NCBI GenBank assembly: GCA_030683105.1
Contig: JAUXMZ010000066.1
Span: 1 to 64,000 of the forward strand
Direction of reading: 5' to 3'
Source: Burkholderiales bacterium
Lineage (GTDB): Bacteria > Pseudomonadota > Gammaproteobacteria > Burkholderiales > SG8-41
Length of the DNA: 64,000 bases
Part shown: piece after piece, positions 1-6,405 of the stretch
Layout: each line of letters opens with the position of its first letter
Numbering within the stretch: position 1 is the stretch's first letter
Notes under the pieces: model-generated
What the model was told of the DNA's origin: nothing
Database searches by the model: none
The model's input: only the letters and a program-made list of their open reading frames with translations
Translations under genes and position numbers: made by a program

Positions 1-117
1 CCCCAAACCATTGTGGATGACTCAAGCTGGGAGCCGGATGGTGTAACTCTCCAAGTCCGGTTCTGCGAGGGCGGCGAGGTTCCGGCTATCCGGGATGCTC
101 GCTGCTACTCTCCCAAT
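1..117 (+). ncRNA. 3' end of a group II intron (domains V and VI)
   Basis: Positions 31-63 fold as a domain V: the outer arm GAGCCGGA (31-38) pairs with TCCGGTTC (56-63), including the G-U pair of the AGC catalytic triad. Positions 71-78 and 98-105 form a domain VI stem, with an unpaired A near 107 as candidate branch point, placing the intron end near 115-117. The reverse transcriptase gene and 5' half would lie left of the window. The distal stem of domain V (39-55) looks weak, so the copy may be inactive. Family knowledge: domain V is the most conserved part of these ribozymes. Confidence 0.6.
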
Positions 118-299
118 CGCACATTTTTTCCAGTTCCCGAAATGCGGGCTGTCGCATGGCAAGGCCTGAACCCATTGATGTGGCCCCAATGATGCTCTAA
201 CCTTGCAATCCAGCGGGACTGCGCAAAAGCGTGCAACCCCTTACTTTTACGTTGGGCCCGCAACCCCGTTGTTTTTAACTAACCTGAAGGGAGAAACCG
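118..299 (+). other. Leader region of the first gene, no recognised site
   Basis: Downstream of the intron end there is no convincing coding frame and no clear promoter. An AGGGAGAAACC stretch just before 300 provides a plausible ribosome binding site for the next gene. The segment may be the exon or terminator region next to which the intron inserted. Confidence 0.4.
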
Positions 300-680
300 A
301 TGCACAAGCTGTTTTCCATGCTTTTTCTCATAGCTCTGTCCGCGTCTGCTGTGGCGGGCACACCGCTTGGCGGCGAACGGATAAAACAGCTCATTTCAGG
401 CAATACGGTGGCTCTCCACTCCATTGCCAGGGGCATAAACTTCAAGATCTATTATGCCGCCGATGGAACAGCCATTAGCCACAATGAAAGCGACGGCAAG
501 AAATACAAAGGTATCTGGCGCCTCACCGATTCGGGAGAGTGGTGCAACCATTGGCCTCCTGCAGAAGATCGCTGCGGACAGGTTATTGACAATGGCGACG
601 GCACTTACAATCGTATGGAAGGGGGGAAGCTGCGCTCGGTCTGGAAAAAGATTTATCCAGGCAACACCATCGAACCGTAA
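300..680 (+). CDS. Small exported hypothetical protein (126 aa)
   Basis: The protein begins with a clear signal peptide (MHKLFSMLFLIALSASAVAG, cleavage after about residue 20). The mature part of about 105 residues is polar, with motifs such as YYAADGTAI, GIWRLTDSGEWC and DNGDGTYNR. Two cysteines (in GEWCNHW and DRCGQV) could form a disulfide. The pattern of short beta-strand-like segments resembles small periplasmic beta-sandwich or lipocalin-like proteins of unknown function, but I cannot name a family with confidence. A purine-rich site (AAGGGAGAAACC) lies just upstream of the ATG. It stands alone between the intron remnant and the amidase. Confidence 0.65.
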   Translation: MHKLFSMLFLIALSASAVAGTPLGGERIKQLISGNTVALHSIARGINFKIYYAADGTAISHNESDGKKYKGIWRLTDSGEWCNHWPPAEDRCGQVIDNGDGTYNRMEGGKLRSVWKKIYPGNTIEP

Positions 681-801
681 GGGTCGGACTCGAAAATTGT
701 AAGGGTCAGACACGCAAGCCCGTATGCAGCCTGCGGTCTTGGGAGTCTGACCCCGAGGTCTCGAGGTCTATAATCACGAACCACGAACCACCAATCACCT
801 T
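681..801. repeat. REP-like inverted repeat and heptamer repeat before the amidase gene
   Basis: GGGTCGGACTC (681-691) and GGGTCAGAC (703-711) both match the inverse of GAGTCTGACCC (743-753), giving a hairpin-forming element around 703-753. GGGTCAGAC-type palindromes are common extragenic repeats in betaproteobacteria. From 773 to 799 follows a heptamer-like run (ACGAACC twice, then ACCAATCACC) that reaches almost to the amidase ATG at 805, so no normal Shine-Dalgarno site remains there. Confidence 0.5.
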
Positions 802-804
802 CTC

Positions 805-3123
805 ATGAAAAATAACGAAAACAACAAACCTTTCCGCGTCGAAGAAGCGACCATCGCCGAGCTGCACCAGGCGATCCGTGACGGGCACACGACCTGCGTC
901 GAGGTCGTCCAGCAGTACATCGCGCGTGCGCGCGCCTACAACGGGCCGTCGAGTCTGTTGGTGACCGAAAGCGGCGCGGCGGTGCCTGAAGCCACAGGCA
1001 CGGTGCGCGCTCAGTCGCCGCTCAAGTTCCCGAAAGAGACGGTCAAGGCCTCGAAACTGCTGCCCGATCTCGACCGATACCAGGGGCCGCCGCTCGAATT
1101 CGGGCGCATGGCACCCACCGCGTCGGACCCGTCGGTGCAGCAGCAGTACGGGATGATCGTCGGCAAGCCGGATGCCGGCCAGCTCAACGCGCTGGCAACG
1201 CTGAACATCCGCGGCGAGCGTTCCGTGACCTGCCGCGGCGACTACGACCGCCATCCGTCCGAAGGCCCGCTGCCCGAGGGCGCACCCGCGGTCTGCGAAC
1301 TCTTTCGCCGCCAGCCCGATGCGCTCGAGCAGGCCGCAGAACTCGACGCCCAGTACGGACGCAATCCCGATCTGGAAAAGATGCCGCTCTACGGCGTGGT
1401 GTTTTCGTTCAAGGATGCCTTCGATACCAGGGACATGCGCTCGACCGGCGGCGCCGATGCGCGCTACGACATCGATTTCCCGGCGCGCGACCACATTCTG
1501 GTCGATCAACTGCGCAAGAAAGGCGCGATCATTTACGCCAAGGCGCTGATGACCGAATACAACGGGCGCGCCGGCGATCCGGGCGGGCGCAATCATCCCG
1601 CCAAGGTGCTGCCGTCGGTGCTCGGTTACCAGCGCAGCAGCTGGGGCGGCAATCCGTCGAATCCGTACGACACCACGCGCGCGGCCTCGCTCGGCTCCAG
1701 TTCCGGCTCGGGCGTGTCGGTCAGCGCCAACTTGGTGATGGCGAGCCTGGGTGAAGAGACGCGCGCCTCGACCCGCGGCCCCGCCAATCACAACGCAGTG
1801 GCGCTGATCCTGCCGCACAAGGCGATGCTCGGCTTCGACGGCGGCGCGATCGGCGCCGACATTTACTGCGACCGCACCGGCGTCCTGTGCCGCACGATCG
1901 CCGATTGCGCGAAAGTGCTCGACGCGCTGAAAGACCCGGAACATGGCTATTACGATCCGCGCGATCCCTATACCACGGTGCCGCGCTCATCGGTGTTGTC
2001 ATCGGGCTACCTCGCACACGCCAAAGCGCCTGGCGGCCCCGGCGCGCTGAAAGGCGTGCGCATCGGCATCGTGCGCGAATCGATGCTGAATCCGGGCAGC
2101 AAGGCCGTCGAACCGATCACCACTGCCGCGGCGAAAGAAATCAAGTACGCTCTGGGCACGCATCTTGACGCAACGCTCGTCGAATCGTCTGATCCGCTAT
2201 GGACGCCCGACCGTGAGATCGAGCAGATGACGATCGACTTTCGCAAGGCGCTCGCGCGCCTCACGCCGGTGTTCATGCCCGACCTGCTGTTTCGCCTGAA
2301 TGCGCAGGGTGAGCCGGTGTTTCCGGATTTTGCCGCGGCGATCGTGCCGACCGAGTTTGCGCCGGGCAAGGTGTTCGGCAGCGGCAAGCTGCAGCCGATC
2401 GACTATATGGTCGAGCTCGCCGACCTGCGCATCGCGCCGCCGGCGAACCTCGACGTGTCGACCGTGCAGGACCAGATCCTCGCCAATACGTTCCGCTTTC
2501 ACATCCGGCAATATCTGTCGCGCCGCGCGGAGGACTGGCAGGCGCGCGGCTTTGCCGAAACGCTGGTCGACTGGCCGGCGCTCAACGCGCGCTCCAAGTT
2601 CTGGGGCGACGATCAGCGTTCGGCGTTCAAGAACTGGGAGGAAACGAACGATCCGCGCAATCCGCTGGGCGGGCGCCAGGGTGTCGACGAGCGCATCATG
2701 CTGCGCGAACTGCTGCGCCGCGTGGACATGATGGTGATCCTCGAAAACCGGCTCGATGCACTGGTGCGGCTGCACACGCCGTTGCCGCCCGCGAAAATCG
2801 GCGGCGCGGACGAGCCGGGGCTGATCGCGCGCCTGCGCAACGAATCGCAATACGGGCCGAACGCGGGGCTGACCGAGGTGCTGGTCCCGGCCGGTTACGT
2901 GACGACTGCCTACGATGCGGTATTCGCGCTGAGCCCGGATCGCAAGAAATACATCGCTGTGGCTAGCGACAAGCCGACCGCGCTGGCCGCGCCGGGACTG
3001 CCGTTCTCGCTGGTGTTCCGTGCCGAGCCGGGCAGGGAAGATATCGTGCTCAGGATCGCGTCCGCGTACGAGGCGGCGTCGAAGCGGCGCGTGCCGCCGC
3101 CGGGGTTTGGGCCGTTGGTTTAG
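805..3123 (+). CDS. Amidase signature family protein
   Basis: Hydrolase of the amidase signature (AS) family, which cleaves C-N bonds of amides. The Ser-cisSer-Lys triad is visible: Lys203 in GVVFSFKDAFD, the Ser/Gly loop LGSSSGSGVS (about residues 296-304), and the nucleophile Ser322 in GEETRASTRGPA. At 772 residues it is much longer than typical members (about 450-500). The extra length is an N-terminal region (about 60-180) and an extended C-terminal half with no recognised domain. No signal peptide is seen, so it is probably cytoplasmic. The start at 805 is the only good ATG, although repeats abut it. Substrate unknown. The amidohydrolase at 4070 lies nearby in the same direction. Confidence 0.85.
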   Translation: MKNNENNKPFRVEEATIAELHQAIRDGHTTCVEVVQQYIARARAYNGPSSLLVTESGAAVPEATGTVRAQSPLKFPKETVKASKLLPDLDRYQGPPLEFGRMAPTASDPSVQQQYGMIVGKPDAGQLNALATLNIRGERSVTCRGDYDRHPSEGPLPEGAPAVCELFRRQPDALEQAAELDAQYGRNPDLEKMPLYGVVFSFKDAFDTRDMRSTGGADARYDIDFPARDHILVDQLRKKGAIIYAKALMTEYNGRAGDPGGRNHPAKVLPSVLGYQRSSWGGNPSNPYDTTRAASLGSSSGSGVSVSANLVMASLGEETRASTRGPANHNAVALILPHKAMLGFDGGAIGADIYCDRTGVLCRTIADCAKVLDALKDPEHGYYDPRDPYTTVPRSSVLSSGYLAHAKAPGGPGALKGVRIGIVRESMLNPGSKAVEPITTAAAKEIKYALGTHLDATLVESSDPLWTPDREIEQMTIDFRKALARLTPVFMPDLLFRLNAQGEPVFPDFAAAIVPTEFAPGKVFGSGKLQPIDYMVELADLRIAPPANLDVSTVQDQILANTFRFHIRQYLSRRAEDWQARGFAETLVDWPALNARSKFWGDDQRSAFKNWEETNDPRNPLGGRQGVDERIMLRELLRRVDMMVILENRLDALVRLHTPLPPAKIGGADEPGLIARLRNESQYGPNAGLTEVLVPAGYVTTAYDAVFALSPDRKKYIAVASDKPTALAAPGLPFSLVFRAEPGREDIVLRIASAYEAASKRRVPPPGFGPLV

Positions 3124-3500
3124 AAACTGTTGCATATGGTTAGCAAAAAAAGCATTAACGCGAAGGGCGCAAAGGTTCGCAAAGGAAGAGAAGGAATCAA
3201 ACATAATCCGATCCCGGAGTGCAAAGTTCGCTGTCAGGATTTGTGGGGTTTGGCTACGACAACTGGGGCTTGCTGGATTATGCTGTTATAAATATGATTA
3301 ATAACAATAAGTTATAAAATTCTCCGCATTCTATTCTGAGTGCAAAAAATGACAAGAGTCCGTAATGCATTTATTTCTTTTGAGGTTGACGCTGTCATCC
3401 AGTCATGCAGACTATGTTTAATCTCATCGGGTCTGATTCCCCGCCGCTTGCGGCGGGTTGCACCAAGCTCCCGGAGAACAACGCGACCGGAAGAAGACAG
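3124..3500. other. 377-bp spacer with repeat traces
   Basis: Just after the amidase there is a degenerate run (AACGCGAAGGGCGCAAAGG, then TTCGCAAAGG, near 3158-3185) of the periodic spacer type seen elsewhere in this window. It is followed by an AT-rich stretch (3280-3330) that could hold the promoter of the DUF2703 gene. An upstream in-frame ATG at 3405 exists, but the intervening codons do not look conserved. No other gene is supported. Confidence 0.45.
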
Positions 3501-3977
3501 ATGAAGACCCTGAAGATTCGTTGGCAACGCCTCTTGGACGAACGCGGGCAGACCTGTGACCGCTGTGGCACCACCGGAGCAGCGGTGGGGGAAGCAGTCG
3601 CGAAAATCAAGCGTTCCCTCGGAGAACTGGGTATAGACGTTGTTCTGGAGAAAGGGGTTCTCAATCCATCCACATTTCTCAAGGACCCGCGCGAGTCAAA
3701 TCGCATCTGGATTGCCGGAGAGCCGCTGGAAAAGTGGCTCTCGGCTACGAGCGGCCAGAGCAAGTGTTGTTCCGCTTGCGGAGATTCGGACTGCCGAACT
3801 ATAACGGTTGATGGCAAGACCTATGAAGCCATTCCTGCCGAACTGATCATCAGGGCGGGGCTCCTTGCGGGTGCCCAGTTGCTTCTAGCCGAGTCCGGTA
3901 CCGCATGCTGTCAACCCGCGGAATCACCACAAGGGAGTCCCGGGTGCTGTCCATCATCTTCGCAGCGCCAGAAATGA
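3501..3977 (+). CDS. DUF2703 domain protein, cysteine-rich
   Basis: 158 residues starting MKTLKIRWQRLLDERGQTC. Family features are the N-terminal CDRC pair, the stretch SNRIWIAGEPLEKWL, the SKCCSACGDSDCR cysteine cluster, and the core YEAIPAELIIRAGLLAGAQL. These match the DUF2703 family, small cytoplasmic proteins often seen near arsenic or other heavy-metal genes (family knowledge; the role is unproven). The start was chosen at 3501 because conserved sequence begins there and GGAAGAAG lies about 6 bases upstream; a start at 3405 would add 32 non-conserved residues. The C-terminus ends in a second Cys-rich tail (SGTACCQPAESPQGSPGCC) that could bind metal. Confidence 0.8.
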   Translation: MKTLKIRWQRLLDERGQTCDRCGTTGAAVGEAVAKIKRSLGELGIDVVLEKGVLNPSTFLKDPRESNRIWIAGEPLEKWLSATSGQSKCCSACGDSDCRTITVDGKTYEAIPAELIIRAGLLAGAQLLLAESGTACCQPAESPQGSPGCCPSSSQRQK

Positions 3978-4069
3978 AAGAGACTACCTAACAAGCCGGA
4001 TGCACGCGACGGCTCATAGCTGCGCGTGATCCGGTAAAGCAATCTGGGGACCTGCCGGAGAACAACACC

Positions 4070-4903
4070 ATGCTGATTGTCGATTCACAAGTACATATCT
4101 GGGGCGCCAACACAACGGCGCGGCCCTGGCCCGGGCGCGCGCATGCGCAGCGCGACATTCCGCTCGGGCACGAAGAATTGCTGCGCGAGATGGATGCCGC
4201 CGGCGTTGATCGCGCGGTGATCGTGCCGCCATCATGGGAAGGCGATCGCAATGACCTGGCCATCGCTGCCGTGCAGGCGCATCCCGACCGCTTCGCCATC
4301 ATGGGCCGCTTCAATCCCGAAGCACCGGATGCGCGCACCGCGATCAAGAGCTGGCTGCAACAGCCCGGCATGCTCGGCATGCGGTTTTCGTTCCACATCC
4401 CGGTGCTGCAGCAGCCGCTGATCGACGGCAAGTTCGACTGGGTGTGGAGCGAAGCGGAAAAACTGGGCATCCGCCTGATGATCCTCGTGCCGCAGCACAT
4501 GGTGCAGACCATCGACGTCATTGCCGCACGGCATCCGGGGCTCAGGATCGTCATGGACCACATGGCGCTTTCCAGCGGCAAGGCGGAGGAGGAGACCTTC
4601 CGCGATTTCGACAAGCTGCTGACTATCGCCAGGCGTCCCAACGTCGCGGTAAAGGCCAGCGCGCTGCCCTGTTATCTCAAGGAGCCTTATCCGTTCCCGA
4701 AACTTCAAACCTACGCGCAGCGAGCCTACGAGGCCTTCGGTCCTCAACGCCTGTTCTGGGGTAGCGACCTGTCGCGCTCCCCGGTATCCTATCGCCAGCA
4801 CGTCGACATGTGGCTCAGGGACGCGCCTTGGGTTAAAGAAGCCGACAAGGAATGGATACTGGGGCGCGGGATTTGCGAGTGGCTGGAGTGGAAGATGCCG
4901 TAA
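4070..4903 (+). CDS. Amidohydrolase family 2 (TIM-barrel) protein
   Basis: 277 residues, the size of amidohydrolase-2 proteins, which hydrolyse lactones and related rings or decarboxylate aromatic acids. Metal-site features: VDSQVHIWG at the N-terminus (the usual DxHxH with Gln in place of the first His), a central VMDHMA histidine, and a terminal WGSDLSRSP aspartate. LGMRFSFH and RRPNVAVKASAL are typical inner-barrel strands. No signal peptide. It shares strand and neighbourhood with the amidase at 805, suggesting degradation of an amide or cyclic compound, but the DUF2703 gene lies between and an operon is not proven. Confidence 0.85.
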   Translation: MLIVDSQVHIWGANTTARPWPGRAHAQRDIPLGHEELLREMDAAGVDRAVIVPPSWEGDRNDLAIAAVQAHPDRFAIMGRFNPEAPDARTAIKSWLQQPGMLGMRFSFHIPVLQQPLIDGKFDWVWSEAEKLGIRLMILVPQHMVQTIDVIAARHPGLRIVMDHMALSSGKAEEETFRDFDKLLTIARRPNVAVKASALPCYLKEPYPFPKLQTYAQRAYEAFGPQRLFWGSDLSRSPVSYRQHVDMWLRDAPWVKEADKEWILGRGICEWLEWKMP

Positions 4904-4979
4904 AGACCGGCACAACCGTGCTGGAACGCCCGGACAATCCCGTGTTAACCTGCTATCCCCTGATCGACGGAGATTTTCG

Positions 4980-5510
4980 ATGCGTTTGACTGCAAGACCC
5001 CGCGCCCTGCTGGCCGCCGCCGGACTGATGCTTGCTTTCGGTTTAACGCCGCCCGCAGCGGCGGACACACTTACCCCGTTGTCACCGGCAGTGCCCATGC
5101 CCGCCTTCAAGATCCCCGGCATCAGCGGCACCAGCGGCAGCGACGCCGACCTGCGCAACAAGGTCACCATCATCCGCTTCTGGGCCTCGTGGTGAAGTAG
5201 CTGCGTCCGCGAAATGCCTTCCGTGCAGAAGGCACATAACGAGCTGAAAAAAGACGGCGTTCACGTCATCACGATTTCCATCGATGGCACGGGGGAGGCC
5301 GCCGTCAAACCGATTTTCGCCAAGGGTGGCTACACGCTGCCCGCGCTGCTCGACCAGAGCATGGAGGTATCACGCGGTTTCGGCGTGCGCGGCGTGCCCA
5401 CCACGGTCGTCGTCGACGGCAAAGGCATGATCACATCGCGCACCCTCGGCCATCTCGATTTCGACGGCCCGGTGCTGCGCAATTACGCGCGCAGTCTTGT
5501 AAAAAAATAG
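4980..5510 (+). CDS. Thioredoxin-like (TlpA-type) exported selenoprotein with in-frame UGA
   Basis: Read as one 176-residue protein with selenocysteine at residue 72 (UGA at 5193-5195). The N-terminus is a signal peptide (to about AAA-D, residue 29). The segment before the UGA ends TIIRFWASW and the segment after begins SSC-VREMPS, so the UGA sits at the first Cys of the thioredoxin CxxC, giving U-S-S-C. The fold continues normally with GVHVITISIDGTG and the cis-Pro motif GVRGVPTTVVVDG. Frame is kept across the stop. A 7-bp perfect hairpin follows the UGA (see 5215-5234). ACGGAGA precedes the ATG. Likely a periplasmic thiol/selenol oxidoreductase working with the peroxiredoxin next door. A nonsense mutation is the alternative but would not explain the same event in the next gene. 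Confidence 0.82.
5215..5234 (+). promoter_or_regulatory. Putative bacterial SECIS hairpin of the Trx-like gene
   Basis: TGCCTTC (5215-5221) pairs perfectly with GAAGGCA (5228-5234) around the six-base loop CGTGCA. The loop starts 26 bases after the UGA and has G as its second base. Known bacterial SECIS elements lie inside the coding region just after the UGA, with the apical loop roughly 16-37 nt away and a G among the first two loop bases; this hairpin meets both criteria. SelB binding is inferred. Confidence 0.65.
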
Positions 5511-5535
5511 TTCATCACAGCCAAAGGGGGTGTCT

Positions 5536-6111
5536 ATGTACAGAATGTCGCTGCTCAAACGCTGGATCGCATTCGGACTGCTGGGCGGGGCCGCGCTGCT
5601 GGCCTCCGCCGCGCACGCGCAAAGCCTGAAGGCCGGCGACAAGGCGCCCGCGTTTTCGATTCCGTCCACCACCGGCAAGCCGGTGGCGCTCGCCGATTAC
5701 CTGGGCAAGTCGCATGTGGTGCTGTTCTTCTACATCGCCGCGTTCACCGACACGTGAACGACCGAAGTCGTGGCCTTCCAGCTTGATCTTCCCAAGTTCG
5801 AGGCCGCAAACGCCCAGGTCCTGGGCGTCAGTGTCGATTTCAACGCCGCCAATATCGCGTTCGCCGAACGGCTCGGCCTGAAGTTCCCGCTGTTGAGCGA
5901 CACGCGCCGCGTGATGTCGCGGGCCTATGGCGTGCTTAATGACGATCCGGCCGCCGCCAACGACGAGAAACGCATCGCCGGCTATCTGCGACCGAAGCGC
6001 TCCTGGGTCATCATCGACAAGGCAGGCATCATTCGTTACGTCAACATCGGAGACCCGCGCGGCATCATGCCCAACGACGAACTGCTCGAGGTGCTGGCCA
6101 AACTGCGCTAG
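5536..6111 (+). CDS. Peroxiredoxin-like exported selenoprotein with in-frame UGA
   Basis: 191 residues with selenocysteine at 74 (UGA 5755-5757). The context is LFFYIAAFTDT-U-TTEVVAF, where AhpC/TSA peroxiredoxins have FxPxxxTxxC; the UGA replaces the peroxidatic cysteine. Downstream sequence is normal for the family (VLGVSVDFNAANIAFAERL, KFPLLSD, SWVIIDKAGIIRYV). A signal peptide (MYRMSLLKRWIAFGLLGG..., ending ASAAHA) sends it to the periplasm. There is no cysteine anywhere, so it is a 1-Sec enzyme needing an external reductant; the Trx-like protein 25 bases upstream is the obvious partner. Start: ATG 5536 is 5 bases after AAAGGGGG (5523-5530); the GTG at 5530 is inside the ribosome binding site. 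Confidence 0.82.
5772..5805 (+). promoter_or_regulatory. Putative bacterial SECIS hairpin of the Prx-like gene
   Basis: GGCCTT (5772-5777) pairs with GAGGCC (5800-5805), with one U-G pair. After a small CC/C internal loop, AGCTTG (5780-5785) pairs with CAAGTT (5793-5798), leaving an apical loop about 28 bases after the UGA. If the last G-C pair opens, the loop begins with G, as SECIS elements require. A smaller 5-bp hairpin (ACGAC/GTCGT, 5758-5771) lies directly after the UGA. Less perfect than the element in the upstream gene. Confidence 0.5.
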
Positions 6112-6131
6112 AGGTTTGTTTTAAATCTGTT

Positions 6132-6168
6132 CGTCACCCCCCCCCCCCCCGCATCGCCGGGGGTGACG
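6132..6168. repeat. Inverted repeat with a run of 14 C after the selenoprotein genes
   Basis: CGTCACCCC at 6132 pairs with GGGGTGACG ending at 6168, and the left arm contains 14 consecutive C (6137-6150). The hairpin follows the peroxiredoxin stop by about 20 bases and could act as a transcription end, but there is no T-run after it. The homopolymer length may be a sequencing uncertainty or a slippage site. The rest of 6169-6405 shows no gene. Confidence 0.45.
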
Positions 6169-6405
6169 CGCTTCTGTAATGTAAAAATCAGTTGCGCGCG
6201 CATCCGCTGCGGCTGGTTTATTTCAAGAGTCCTGAATGCGGACTCCTGTTGTTTCTCTACATTTCCCATAGTGCTGCGCGTCTTGACAAAGATATATCAG
6301 CATGGGAAATTGCCTCGGCCTCGACGTGTTTCAACAAACGTCACAGAGCCTTAAACAGGCGCACCGCCGGTGCGCTACCACAGTGTTTCTAGCAGGAGAA
6401 AGTTG

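Noticed and set aside
706-1944. A 412-codon minus-strand frame over the amidase gene
   Set aside because: The amidase frame carries all catalytic motifs; the opposite frame is an Arg/Ala/Val-rich shadow and overlaps a repeat.
5193-5757. Reading the two UGA-split redox genes as pseudogenes
   Set aside because: Both stops are UGA, both fall exactly on the redox-active Cys codon, no other damage is present, and each is followed by a fitting hairpin.
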